33,729 nt of DNA from contig CAYUIG010000039.1 in assembly GCA_964444685.1 (NCBI GenBank), positions 1 to 33,729 on the forward strand, in the 5' to 3' direction. Position numbers and translations under genes: made by a program. Positions within the stretch are counted from its first letter, which is position 1. Every line of letters starts with the position of its first letter. This DNA comes from CAYUIG01 sp964444685 (GTDB lineage: Bacteria > Gemmatimonadota > Gemmatimonadetes > Longimicrobiales > RSA9). Shown in pieces: positions 1-7,746 of the stretch. A model generated the notes under the pieces. The model did not search any database and had not been told where the DNA came from. It was given only the letters and a program-made list of their open reading frames with translations.

Positions 1-2
1 AT

Positions 3-80
3 CTGCTCGGCATCCCGCCGTACACGTTCGGAGGCATCGGCGGTCCGTCCGCCGCACCGACGGGCACGTACGGCTACTGA
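3..80 (+). CDS. C-terminus of an unidentified protein (partial)
   Basis: An open frame enters from the left edge and stops with TGA at 78-80. It encodes 25 residues rich in Gly, Pro, Ala and Tyr, ending in PTGTYGY. A Gly/Tyr-rich low-complexity tail is all that can be seen, so no family can be named. A strong hairpin follows 11 bases after the stop, which fits a transcription unit ending here and supports this frame as coding. The fragment is short, so the frame could still be chance. Confidence 0.45.
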   Translation: MLGIPPYTFGGIGGPSAAPTGTYGY

Positions 81-90
81 GGATGGTCGG

Positions 91-116
91 CAGGGGGGTG
101 GGTCTCCACCCCTCTG
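91..116 (+). terminator. Strong hairpin after the first partial gene, probable terminator
   Basis: CAGGGGGGTGG (91-101) pairs with CCACCCCTCTG (106-116) around a GTCT tetraloop, giving an 11-bp stem with one G-T pair. There is no U-run directly after the stem; a short TTTT lies at 137-140 behind a CAGGCCTG palindrome. It sits between the end of one gene and the start of the next co-directional gene. It may be an imperfect intrinsic terminator or a 3'-end stabiliser. Confidence 0.5.
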
Positions 117-257
117 TCGTACCTCAGGCCTGCCCCTTTTAACATCCTACCCGACGCCATCTCAGGGTCGTCCGTGCTTCGAGCCGGACGGGCCCTTTCA
201 CATGTGCGCCCACAGGACCATCTTCCCGGCTGCTCGCAAATCGTACGGGAGAGATCG

Positions 258-611
258 ATGAAGGTGGAGGTGCGGCGCGTCGAGAAGCCGTGGGGTCATG
301 AGCTCATCTGGGCGCATACCGACCGGTACGTGGGCAAGATTCTCCACGTGAAAGCCGGCCATGCGCTGTCGCTCCAGTATCACGAGCGCAAGGATGAGAC
401 GATCCACGTGCTGCGCGGCGAGATGCGCTTCTGGGCGGGGCCAGCCGCGGACGCACTCGAGGAGATCGTTCTCGGGGAAGGGGAGAGCTTCCACGTGACG
501 ACCGGCACCGTGCATCGCATGGAGGCGGTCACGGACGTGGACATCCTGGAGGCTTCGACGCCCGAACTGGACGACGTGATCCGCCTCGAGGATCGCTACG
601 GACGGAGCTGA
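258..611 (+). CDS. Small single-domain cupin, mannose-6-phosphate isomerase type II-like
   Basis: This 117-residue protein is a single cupin barrel. It resembles the C-terminal cupin of type II mannose-6-phosphate isomerases and GDP-mannose pyrophosphorylases. The first cupin motif is visible as SLQYHERKDETIHVLRG (residues about 38-54), with His42 and nearby acidic residues as likely metal ligands. The second is GESFHVTTGTVHRMEA. I chose ATG 258 because GGGAGAG precedes it and the protein begins MKVEVRRVEKPWG, typical of the family; the same frame is open upstream to ATG 174 but encodes unrelated sequence there. Stand-alone cupins of this type often bind or isomerise sugar phosphates, but the substrate cannot be told. 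folK begins one base after its stop, so the two are co-transcribed. Confidence 0.85.
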   Translation: MKVEVRRVEKPWGHELIWAHTDRYVGKILHVKAGHALSLQYHERKDETIHVLRGEMRFWAGPAADALEEIVLGEGESFHVTTGTVHRMEAVTDVDILEASTPELDDVIRLEDRYGRS

Positions 612-612
612 C

Positions 613-1116
613 GTGCCGACCGTCTACCTCGGACTGGGCAGCAACGAGGGTGACCGCCGCGCGAACCTGCGCGCCGCAATCGCGGCGCTCGCACGGCTCG
701 GCACCTTCGACTCGCTGTCGAACGTCTACGAGTCCGAGGCCGTCGGTGTGACGGACCAGCCGCGCTTCTGGAATCTCGTCGTGCGCCTGCGCACGGAACT
801 CGCACCGGAAGCGCTGCTGGCCGAGCTGAAACGGATCGAGCGCGAGCTGGGCCGCGTGGAAGGTCCGCGCTGGGGCCCGCGCCCCATCGACCTCGACATC
901 CTCCTCTACGGCGACGTCGTCCAGGAGACTCCGGATCTCGAGATCCCGCATCCGCGCATGATGGAGCGCGCGTTCGTACTGCGCCCGCTCACGGAGCTGG
1001 ATCCTTCACTCCGCCACCCGCGCACGGGTGTGCCGATCGTGCAGGCGGACCCCCGCGGCGAGGCCGTGCCGCTGTTTCCGGGTGCGGAGCTCGTGAGCAG
1101 GGCCGACGCGCGGTGA
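613..1116 (+). CDS. folK: 2-amino-4-hydroxy-6-hydroxymethyldihydropteridine pyrophosphokinase
   Basis: FolK transfers pyrophosphate from ATP to 6-hydroxymethyl-7,8-dihydropterin in folate biosynthesis, in the cytoplasm. The 167-residue product matches the family length. It shows the N-terminal YLGLGSNEGDRRANLRAA motif and the signature RWGPRPIDLDILLYG, whose two Asp residues bind Mg2+-ATP. The start is GTG 613, one base after the cupin stop. The stop TGA overlaps the next gene's ATG (TGATG at 1114-1118), so translation is probably coupled. folP and folB are not in this window. Confidence 0.95.
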   Translation: MPTVYLGLGSNEGDRRANLRAAIAALARLGTFDSLSNVYESEAVGVTDQPRFWNLVVRLRTELAPEALLAELKRIERELGRVEGPRWGPRPIDLDILLYGDVVQETPDLEIPHPRMMERAFVLRPLTELDPSLRHPRTGVPIVQADPRGEAVPLFPGAELVSRADAR

Positions 1117-2333
1117 TGCGCCGTATCGTCCTCCTGGTTCTCCTTCTGACCGCGTGCACCGAGCCGCGGCCGGCCGCCGACAACGCCGCTGCGCTCGAAG
1201 CGGTCGTGGACACGCTGCTGCCGCGCATCGAGCAGCTGTCAGGGATGCAGTCGCTCCGGCCCGTACGCATCGAGCGGCGCTCGGCCACCGAGGTGCGCGC
1301 GTACGTCGAAGGGCAGATCGCCGATGAGCTGCCGCCCGAACGGCTGGACGCGATCCGGCGTACGTACGCACTGCTCGGACTCGTGCCCGACACGCTCGAC
1401 ATGCGCGCGCTGCTGCTGGATCTCTACACCGAGCAGATCGTCGGCTACTACCATCCCGGCGACGATGTGCTGTACGTAGTGGACTCGGTGCCCGTGGACG
1501 CGCTGACGCCCGTGGTCACGCACGAGCTGGTGCACGCGCTCCAGGATCAGCGCGCCGATCTCGATTCACTGATCTCCCCGGCACGCGGCAACGACCGCCA
1601 GATGGCCGCACAGGCGGCACTCGAGGGGCATGCTACGCTGATCATGTTCGCGCTGCTCGCGACGGACTCGCAGGGGAATCCGGCGGACCCGCTCACGCTG
1701 CCGAATCCCGCAGCGCAGCTTCGTCCCGCGCTCCAGTCGCCGCAGAGTCAGTTCCCGGTGTTCCGCCGCGCGCCGCGCATCATCCAGGAGACGCTGCTGT
1801 TCCCGTACATCGCCGGGTCGGCATTCGTGCAGGCGCTGTGGAGCACGCAGCGCGACCGTCCGGCGCCGCTCGGCGACTGGCTGCCGCAGTCCACCGAACA
1901 GCTCCTGCACTTCGAGCGTGCATTCCTCGCCGCGCGCGATGAACCGGCCGAGCTGCGCTTCGCAGACATGGAAGGGCGCGTGCTGTACGAGAACTCGTTC
2001 GGCGAGCTGGAAACGCGCCTGCTCTTCGAGCAGCACCTCGGCCGGCCCGACTCCGTAGCCGCCAACGGCTGGGACGGCGATCGCTACCGGCTCATCGAAG
2101 GCTACGGCACCGACATCCTGCTCTGGGCGAGTGTATGGGATGACGCCGCGTCCGCGGATCGCTTCGTCGACGCGCTCGGCCGCGTGGCGTCCCGCCTCGG
2201 CCTCTACCTGCGCATCGACCGCTTGCCGCTCGACTCCCTGCCCGCCGTGTACGCCGTGCTCGCGCGCGACTCCGTCGAGGTCACGATGCCGCCCGCGTGC
2301 ATCGTGACCGATCCTTCGACGCCTTCCTGCTGA
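1116..2333 (+). CDS. Secreted lipoprotein with HExxH zincin motif
   Basis: This 405-residue protein starts with a lipoprotein signal peptide (LLLTAC, Cys14), so it is probably anchored in the envelope. A zincin active site is visible as THELVHALQDQ, with His136, Glu137 and His140. Glu170 in ALEGHATL lies at the right distance to be the third zinc ligand of a gluzincin. The rest is unassigned and contains an RIIQETLLFPYIAG segment common to this kind of protein. The start is ATG 1116, overlapping the folK stop; GTG 1113 is also possible. Its stop lies 2 bp from that of the convergent kamA-type gene, with no terminator between. Proteolytic activity is inferred from the motif alone; the substrate is unknown. 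Confidence 0.8.
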   Translation: MRRIVLLVLLLTACTEPRPAADNAAALEAVVDTLLPRIEQLSGMQSLRPVRIERRSATEVRAYVEGQIADELPPERLDAIRRTYALLGLVPDTLDMRALLLDLYTEQIVGYYHPGDDVLYVVDSVPVDALTPVVTHELVHALQDQRADLDSLISPARGNDRQMAAQAALEGHATLIMFALLATDSQGNPADPLTLPNPAAQLRPALQSPQSQFPVFRRAPRIIQETLLFPYIAGSAFVQALWSTQRDRPAPLGDWLPQSTEQLLHFERAFLAARDEPAELRFADMEGRVLYENSFGELETRLLFEQHLGRPDSVAANGWDGDRYRLIEGYGTDILLWASVWDDAASADRFVDALGRVASRLGLYLRIDRLPLDSLPAVYAVLARDSVEVTMPPACIVTDPSTPSC

Positions 2334-2335
2334 CG

Positions 2336-3448
2336 CTACACGTCGAGGAACGCCAGTCCGGAGCCGTTGCCGTTGCCGCACGCACCTGCGGGCACGCGCT
2401 CGCGTGGCAGCGGATAACGGAACAGCTCGCCCGCATAGTTGCGCAGCACGACTTCGTCATCGGTGACGGACTCGACGTACTCGGGGAGGATCGGGATCTT
2501 GCCGCCGCCGCCGGGCGCATCGATGACGAAGTGCGGAACCGCGAGGCCGGAGGTCCAACCGCGCAGTGCGCGGATTATCGCGAGGCCTTTCTCGAGACGG
2601 GTGCGGAAGTGCTCGCCGCCCGCCACCACGTCGGCCTGATAGATGTAGTAGGGCCGGACGCGGTTCCGTACGAGCTTCTGCATCAGCTCCTTCATTACCC
2701 CAGGATCGTCGTTCACGCCCTCGAGGAGAACGGTCTGGCAGCCGAGCGGTGCGCCCGCGTCGGCCAGCATGCCGAGCGCCTTGCAGGCGTCGGGCGTCAG
2801 CTCGACCGGGTCGTTGAAGTGGACGTTGATGAACACCGGATGGTGACGCCGCACGATGTCGCACAGCTCCGCTGTGATGCGCTGCGGCAGATGGCTCGGT
2901 ATGCGCGTGTGGATGCGGATGATCTCGATGTGCGGGATCTCGCGCAGCGTCTTCAGGAAGTACTCGATCCTGCGATCCGAGAGCATGAAGGGATCGCCGC
3001 CGGAGAGTACGACGTCACGCACCTCGGTGTGGTGGCGGAGGTAGTCGAACGCGGCGTCGAACTGGTTGAGCGGGATCTTCTCCGGGTCGCCCACCTTGCG
3101 ACGGCGCGTGCAGAAGCGGCAGTACGACGCGCACACGGGCGAGACGAGGAAGAGCACGCGGTCCGGGTAGCGGTGCGTGATGTTGGGGACGGGGGAGTCG
3201 GCATCCTCGTCGAGGGAATCGACGATGCCGTCGACGATGTCGTTCTCCGCCGGTGTCGGTACGTACTGCCGCCAGAAGCGGTCGCCCGGCGTACGGATCT
3301 GCGCGAGCGCCGCCGGGGTGATGCGCATGTTGAAGCGGTCGATCGCCTGCTGGACCGCGTCACGGTCGATGTTCTCGACGCCGAAGCGGGCGACGAGTTC
3401 ATCGACCGTCGTTATGCTCTCTCTGAGAATGTCCTGCCACTTTTCCAT
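2336..3448 (-). CDS. kamA: L-lysine 2,3-aminomutase (radical SAM, PLP)
   Basis: KamA interconverts L-alpha-lysine and L-beta-lysine using a [4Fe-4S] cluster, SAM and PLP. The 370-residue product has the radical SAM motif CASYCRFC (Cys106, Cys110, Cys113) followed by TRRR. PLP-binding Lys317 lies in APGGGGKIP. Asp273 (YQADVVAGGEHFRT) and Asp310 (VIDAPGGGG) match the Asp293 and Asp330 that hold the lysine amino group in the Clostridium enzyme; all three positions share an offset of 20. This argues for a true lysine mutase rather than glutamate 2,3-aminomutase. A role as EF-P modifier (EpmB) is less likely given the complete C-terminal part. It is last in a four-gene minus-strand operon, 18 bp after the acetyltransferase. 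The short Gly/Asn-rich C-terminus is not typical. Confidence 0.92.
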   Translation of the reverse strand: MEKWQDILRESITTVDELVARFGVENIDRDAVQQAIDRFNMRITPAALAQIRTPGDRFWRQYVPTPAENDIVDGIVDSLDEDADSPVPNITHRYPDRVLFLVSPVCASYCRFCTRRRKVGDPEKIPLNQFDAAFDYLRHHTEVRDVVLSGGDPFMLSDRRIEYFLKTLREIPHIEIIRIHTRIPSHLPQRITAELCDIVRRHHPVFINVHFNDPVELTPDACKALGMLADAGAPLGCQTVLLEGVNDDPGVMKELMQKLVRNRVRPYYIYQADVVAGGEHFRTRLEKGLAIIRALRGWTSGLAVPHFVIDAPGGGGKIPILPEYVESVTDDEVVLRNYAGELFRYPLPRERVPAGACGNGNGSGLAFLDV

Positions 3449-3466
3449 GGGAGGGCCTGCAAGGGT

Positions 3467-3979
3467 TCATTGGATGCGCTTGACGAGGATCACGCGATCG
3501 TCGCCGTCGGTGTAGAAATCCGGGACTCGTGCCACCTCGACATAGCCGCGTCGCAGATAGAACTGCAGCGTGGGCTCGTAGAGCGGCTGCGAAGAGGTCT
3601 CGATGATCACGAGTCGGGCATCCTGTCCTGCAAGCCTTCGTTCCACCTCCTGGAGGAGTCGTGAGCCGACCCCGTGCTGCTGTGCGTTCGGGTCCACGGC
3701 GATCCAGTACAGATCCCATGTCCCCTGCGTCAGCGGCGTGGGGCCGTAGCAGACGTAGCCGGTCAGGTCGCCGCCGGGGGTGAAGGCGCCCAGGGCGGTA
3801 TAGTCCAGACCGGGTGCATCGAGGTAGGCGTCGATGATCTCGAGTGCGACATCGATTTCATCGCGCCGGAAGAAGCCCGTGTCCGCGAGGATCTCCTCCA
3901 CGCGGTCGCGGTGCTCGGGTCTCAGTCGCCGGATGCGTATCCCCGTTCCGGCGCGGGGCCGTCGCGGTGCGCGCGTCAT
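3467..3979 (-). CDS. GNAT-family N-acetyltransferase, candidate beta-lysine acetyltransferase
   Basis: This 170-residue protein has a GNAT fold with the acetyl-CoA pyrophosphate-binding motif A at QQHGVGSRLLQEVERRL (residues 100-116) and a C-terminal YLRRGYVEVARVPDFY. ATG 3979 overlaps the TGA of the upstream ATP-grasp gene (ATGA, 3976-3979) with GGAGG 6 bases ahead, so translation is coupled. In methanogens and some bacteria a lysine 2,3-aminomutase (AblA) is paired with an acetyltransferase (AblB) making N-epsilon-acetyl-beta-lysine, an osmolyte. The pairing here is similar, but the two ATP-grasp ligases are not part of that pathway. The acceptor could equally be a beta-lysine peptide or an unrelated amine. 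Confidence 0.85.
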   Translation of the reverse strand: MTRAPRRPRAGTGIRIRRLRPEHRDRVEEILADTGFFRRDEIDVALEIIDAYLDAPGLDYTALGAFTPGGDLTGYVCYGPTPLTQGTWDLYWIAVDPNAQQHGVGSRLLQEVERRLAGQDARLVIIETSSQPLYEPTLQFYLRRGYVEVARVPDFYTDGDDRVILVKRIQ

Positions 3980-4914
3980 GCCGCCTCCGCGAGTATGCGT
4001 GCGACGAGCGCTTCGTAGCCCCACCCAGCGGCCGTGGCCGCGCGTGCGAGTCCCGCGTCGGGTGCGAGGTCGGGGTTGGGGTTCACCTCGAGGATGTGGA
4101 CCGCACCCGTTTCATCGAGACGCAGGTCCACACGACCGTAGCCGCGGCCGCCGACGGCGCGCCACGCCGCACGCGCCACATCGAGGACGCGCGCCGACTG
4201 CGCCGTGGTCAGCGGGGCGGGGCACACCGGCCGCGTCGCGAGATCCTCATCGGACCCCGGCGCCCACTTGGCGCGGTAGTCGACGACCGGCCAGGCGGTA
4301 TCCTCGAACACGATCTCCGCGATCGGCAGCGCTTCGTCACCGACGAAGGCTGCGTTCAGTTCGCGACCGTACACGAATCGCTGAACGAGCAGCGGCGCCC
4401 AGCGGCGCGCACGGTCGAGTGCACCGTGCAGCTCGGGCACGCTCCGGGCCACCGCGTCGCGGCCGATGCCGACCGAGCCGTCCTCGGCCGCGGGCTTCAC
4501 GATGGCCGGCCACGTGCTCCACTCGGGCGCGCTGCCGTTCGGTACGAAGCGCCATTCGGGAACGGGCAACCCGGCCGCGTGCAGGATCGCATTTACGCGG
4601 TCCTTGCGACGCGCCAGCGCGAGCGTGTCCGCGCCGCTGCCGGTGAACGGAACGCCGAGCAGATCGAGTACCGCGGCGAAGCCGGGCTCGCGTGCACTGC
4701 TGCCGCCGATGCCTTCGCACAGGTTGAACACGACGTCATGGGACCGCAGCCGTTCGATCCACGTGCTGACATCGACACCGATCGCCACACGCACGGGTTC
4801 GTGGCCGAGTGATGCAAGTGCATGCTCGACGGCCTCGACGGCTGCGAGCACACCGATCTCGTCGGCCGTTGCATTCCGTGCGGCGACGTCGTCGAACGCG
4901 ATCGCCACTCTCAT
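3976..4914 (-). CDS. ATP-grasp carboxylate-amine ligase, D-Ala-D-Ala ligase-like (second copy)
   Basis: This 312-residue cytoplasmic protein belongs to the D-alanine-D-alanine ligase-like ATP-grasp family, which forms an amide via an acyl-phosphate. Visible elements are an N-terminal Rossmann-like part (MRVAIAFDDV), FNLCEGIGGSSAREP (63-77), ATP-binding Lys140 in IVKPAAEDGSVGIG, and metal ligands Asp263, Glu276 and Asn278 in GYGRVDLRLD and ILEVNPNPDL. The GGxSxE-type start of housekeeping Ddl is absent, so a peptide ligase with another substrate is more likely. ATG 4914 overlaps the stop of the preceding ATP-grasp gene and its own stop overlaps the acetyltransferase start, both as ATGA. It is related to but clearly divergent from its neighbour, so they probably carry out different ligations. 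Confidence 0.88.
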   Translation of the reverse strand: MRVAIAFDDVAARNATADEIGVLAAVEAVEHALASLGHEPVRVAIGVDVSTWIERLRSHDVVFNLCEGIGGSSAREPGFAAVLDLLGVPFTGSGADTLALARRKDRVNAILHAAGLPVPEWRFVPNGSAPEWSTWPAIVKPAAEDGSVGIGRDAVARSVPELHGALDRARRWAPLLVQRFVYGRELNAAFVGDEALPIAEIVFEDTAWPVVDYRAKWAPGSDEDLATRPVCPAPLTTAQSARVLDVARAAWRAVGGRGYGRVDLRLDETGAVHILEVNPNPDLAPDAGLARAATAAGWGYEALVARILAEAA

Positions 4915-5969
4915 CGCGCGATCCCGTAGCGCTCGAGCGCGGCGTCGAGCACCGCGAGGATGAGTGCGTCGTAGTCCATGCCGGCGGCGCGCGCGGCCTT
5001 CGGCAGACACGAGTTCTGGTCGGGATCGGGCAGGATGCCGGGCAGTGGATTGACTTCGAGTACCTGCGGCATGCCTGCGACATCGAGACGCACATCCACG
5101 CGTCCCCAGTCGCGGCAGCCGAGTGCGTGGTACGCGGCAAGGGCCGCACGCTCGATGGCCTCCGTCATCGATGCATCCAGCGCGGCCGGGCACTCGAAGA
5201 GCGGCAGCGGCTTGTCGGGCCGGTCCCAGAGCCACTTCGCCTCGAAGCCGTAGAGCGGCAGCGCACCGGAGGGCAGCGCATCGAAGCGGATCTCGACGAT
5301 GGGCAGTGCGCGTGCGGTACGGCCGTTGCCGAGGATGCCGACCGTGAACTCGCGGCCCGGCAGGAACTCCTCGATCAGTGCGTGCTGTGCGTACGCGGCT
5401 TCGATCTCGGCGACGCGTTTGCGCACGCGTGCGACCGTCGTGCAGTACGCGCTCTCCGGAATGCCCTTGCTCGAGCCTTCGTACAGCGGCTTCACGAGCC
5501 AGGGACCGGTGTCGCGTCCGATCAGCTCCTCGATCGGGTCCTGCGCACTCGCCACGACCCACGCCGGCGTCGGGACGCCGCGCGCGAGGAACACTTCCTT
5601 CGCGCGGCACTTGTCGAGTGCGAGCGAGAGTGTCAGCGGGTCGCTGGCGGTGTGAGGGAAGCCGAAGAACTCGCAGATCGCGGGGACGTGCGCCTCGCGG
5701 TTCGGCCCCGCGTGACCTTCGGCGATGTTGAAGACGATGTCGGGCTGCGCGGCGCGCAGCCGTTCGGGGAAGGTTGCATCCGCCTCGAGGCGGATCACCT
5801 CGCCGGCCCGCGCGAGCGCAGACTCCACCGCCGCGATCGTCGCGGCGTCATCCCACTCGGCGAACCGGTCGTCGGCCGTCCCGTCCGGAACGGCCGACCG
5901 ACTTGGAGGCTCTTCGGCCTCCTGCTCTTCCTCGGCGGGCTTCTGATTGAACGCGAAACCGATCCGCAT
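4911..5969 (-). CDS. ATP-grasp carboxylate-amine ligase, D-Ala-D-Ala ligase-like (first copy)
   Basis: First gene of the minus-strand operon; 352 residues from ATG 5969 (MRIGFAFNQK). ATG 5978, three codons upstream, is an alternative, with GGGGG only two bases before it. The ATP-grasp fold is clear: FNIAEGHAGPNREAH (80-94), Lys160 in LVKPLYEGSSKGI, EEFLPGREFTVGILGN (200-215), and metal ligands Asp292, Glu305 and Asn307 in DWGRVDVRLD and VLEVNPLPG. Residues 11-35 form a Glu/Pro/Ser-rich insertion that the second copy lacks. FNIAEG here matches FNLCEG in the second copy, so the two are paralogues. Together with the lysine 2,3-aminomutase they suggest two successive amide bonds in a beta-lysine-containing compound (inference). 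Confidence 0.88.
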   Translation of the reverse strand: MRIGFAFNQKPAEEEQEAEEPPSRSAVPDGTADDRFAEWDDAATIAAVESALARAGEVIRLEADATFPERLRAAQPDIVFNIAEGHAGPNREAHVPAICEFFGFPHTASDPLTLSLALDKCRAKEVFLARGVPTPAWVVASAQDPIEELIGRDTGPWLVKPLYEGSSKGIPESAYCTTVARVRKRVAEIEAAYAQHALIEEFLPGREFTVGILGNGRTARALPIVEIRFDALPSGALPLYGFEAKWLWDRPDKPLPLFECPAALDASMTEAIERAALAAYHALGCRDWGRVDVRLDVAGMPQVLEVNPLPGILPDPDQNSCLPKAARAAGMDYDALILAVLDAALERYGIAR

Positions 5970-6606
5970 ACTTCGCATACCCCCATGAAAAAGCGCGTCC
6001 CCCGCCGAACGGGAACGCGTCTGTCGGGTGCTTCGCTGTTTTTCGTACCGCTCGCGAGCGGTGCTCGGCGCCGCCGCCTCGCGACTCTTCCAACTTAATG
6101 AGCCGCGACACCTCGCGGAAGGATCTTCTTTTTCTGCCGGTGGCGAACGGAGACGGTCGTGGGCTGCGTGCTCCAACTTCCAGGCGTGGCGTGCGCCAGG
6201 GGGACCGGTGGAAGTTGAGCCGCACCACACGGTCGAACTTCCAACGCTCGCCGACGGACCTTCGGCGCGCTGGAAGTTCGACGCTCTACGGCGGCTGAAC
6301 TTCCGCGCGTCGCATAGAGCCATGCCACGCTTGGAAGTTTGGCCGGGGAGCCGCCGTGTTCGATAAGGACGGCCGCGGCCGCCGTGAGACCCGGCGCCTG
6401 CTGCCCATTGAATCCAGCGCGAATCCGGCATCGGTTGCATGCTTTGCGACTGGACGGGCGGAAGAACTCGGTCACAGCGTGCAATCGGCTTCCTCGCCCA
6501 TCGTGCTCCCGATGTCACCCGCACCCGTGTACCCTCGACCCGCCCCCACCCCCGCAGTTGACCCGGACTTTCACGCCCGCAGCGAGATCTCTAGCTTCGG
6601 CACGAG
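5970..6606. other. Divergent intergenic region between the beta-lysine operon and aroB
   Basis: This 637-bp region lies between genes transcribed outward in both directions, so it should hold both promoters. Open frames crossing it read as Arg/Ser-rich low-complexity sequence without Shine-Dalgarno sites, and I do not regard them as genes. It contains the inverted-repeat array at 6174-6340. A TTGACC element at 6558-6563, 44 bp before aroB, is a possible -35 box, but no good -10 lies 16-18 bp downstream. No RNA gene was recognised. Confidence 0.6.
6174..6340. repeat. Three regularly spaced inverted repeats (AACTTCCA / TGGAAGTT)
   Basis: Six 8-mers alternate in orientation: AACTTCCA at 6175-6182, 6236-6243 and 6298-6305 (the last ends in G), and TGGAAGTT at 6209-6216, 6271-6278 and 6332-6339. 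Gaps inside the pairs are 26, 27 and 26 bases; both gaps between pairs are exactly 19. In the middle unit the arms extend to 12 bp (GTCGAACTTCCA with TGGAAGTTCGAC). The first two loops hold nested inverted repeats (TGGCG-TG-CGCCA; CGCCGA with TCGGCG). The sequence between the 8-mers is not conserved. The layout fits an operator array for a dimeric regulator or a set of cruciform/RNA hairpins. Confidence 0.8.
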
Positions 6607-7719
6607 ATGCCTACCATACGGGTGGACGTGCCGGGGGACGCCCGCGGTTACGACGTGATCGTCGAGCCGGGCGCGCTGAACGGGCTCGCGGAGCTGCTGA
6701 AGGAGCACGCGCCCGCGCACCGGTACATCCTCGTCACCGACTCGAACGTGAACCGGCTGCACGCCGGGCGCGTCCTCACGCAGCTCCACGAGCAAGGTCT
6801 GCTGGCCGACCCGATCGAGTTTCCGGCCGGGGAGGCGAGCAAGAGTCCGGAGACGTGGACGCGCGTGGTCGAGCGGATGGCGGAGCTCGGTGCCGGCCGC
6901 GACGCGTGTGTCATCGCGCTCGGCGGCGGCGTGGTCGGGGACCTGGCGGGTTTCGCGGCGGCCACGTACGCGCGCGGCGTCCCGTTCGTGCAGGTGCCGA
7001 CCACGCTGCTGGCGATGGTCGACGCGGCCGTCGGCGGGAAGACCGGGCTCGACCTGCCGGCGGGCAAGAACCTCGTCGGCGCGTTCCACTGGCCGCGCGT
7101 CGTGCTCTGCGATCCCGTCGTTCTTGCGACGCTTCCCGAGTCCAACATCCGGGAAGGCCTCGCCGAGGCGGTGAAGCACGGCGCGATCGCGGACGCGGAG
7201 TACGCGCGCACGCTCGCACGCGAGGCGCCCGCGCTGATTGCAAAGGACCCGGCGGCGCTCGCGCGCGCGGTCGCCCGTTCGGTGGAGATCAAGGCGGAGG
7301 TCGTGGCGGAGGACCCGCTGGAATCCGGACGGCGCGCCACGCTCAACTTCGGCCACACCGTTGCGCACGCGCTCGAGCGGCTTTCCGGCTACGCCCTGCC
7401 GCATGGGGAGGCGGTCGCGATCGGGATGGCGGCGGAAGCGCGTCTGGGCGAAGCGCTCGGTATTTCGGAGCCGGGCACGCACGCGGAGCTGGTGACGCTG
7501 CTGCGCGCGCTCGGGCTGCCCGCGACGCTGCCGGGCGACGTCGCCCCTGCGGCGATTCCGGCGGCTGCCGCGACGGACAAGAAGGCGCGCGCGGGGCGGA
7601 CGCGCTATGCGCTGCTGGCGCGGCTGGGCGAGGCGGCGCGGGGCCCGGATGGTGCGTGGACGGTGGCGGTGGATTCCGGCGGGGTCGTGGCGGCGCTCGC
7701 GTCGCCCGAGACCGCCTGA
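6607..7719 (+). CDS. aroB: 3-dehydroquinate synthase
   Basis: AroB converts DAHP to 3-dehydroquinate, the second step of the shikimate pathway, using NAD+ and a divalent metal in the cytoplasm. The 370-residue product carries the NAD-binding ALGGGVVGDLAGFAAATYARG region and PTTLLAMVDAAVGGKTG. Metal ligands are visible as Glu in REGLAEAVKHG, His in LNFGHTVAHALE and His in LPHGEAVAIG. Length and motif order match the monofunctional family. ATG 6607 is the natural start, although the Shine-Dalgarno site ahead of it is poor. It is transcribed away from the beta-lysine operon and appears monocistronic, since a good promoter lies between it and the next gene. Confidence 0.96.
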   Translation: MPTIRVDVPGDARGYDVIVEPGALNGLAELLKEHAPAHRYILVTDSNVNRLHAGRVLTQLHEQGLLADPIEFPAGEASKSPETWTRVVERMAELGAGRDACVIALGGGVVGDLAGFAAATYARGVPFVQVPTTLLAMVDAAVGGKTGLDLPAGKNLVGAFHWPRVVLCDPVVLATLPESNIREGLAEAVKHGAIADAEYARTLAREAPALIAKDPAALARAVARSVEIKAEVVAEDPLESGRRATLNFGHTVAHALERLSGYALPHGEAVAIGMAAEARLGEALGISEPGTHAELVTLLRALGLPATLPGDVAPAAIPAAAATDKKARAGRTRYALLARLGEAARGPDGAWTVAVDSGGVVAALASPETA

Positions 7720-7746
7720 AGCGGTATCCGACCACGCGACAATCGT

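Noticed and set aside
2297..3664. Long open frame (455 residues) on the plus strand opposite the lysine aminomutase and acetyltransferase genes
   Set aside because: It is the antisense of clearly conserved coding sequence; the translation is low-complexity and has no recognisable domain.
3976..5969. The two ATP-grasp genes as housekeeping D-Ala-D-Ala ligases
   Set aside because: Both lack the N-terminal GGxSxE-type motif, are linked to lysine aminomutase, and are not near cell-wall genes. A housekeeping role cannot be fully excluded without a genome-wide search.
6174..6340. CRISPR array or integron attC sites
   Set aside because: The repeats are 8-mers in alternating orientation with fixed short gaps, not direct repeats with spacers, and the arms do not fit the attC core GTTRRRY.
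6028..6366. Possible small plus-strand gene across the inverted-repeat array
   Set aside because: No ribosome site; the residues merely translate the 8-mer repeats; no recognisable protein.
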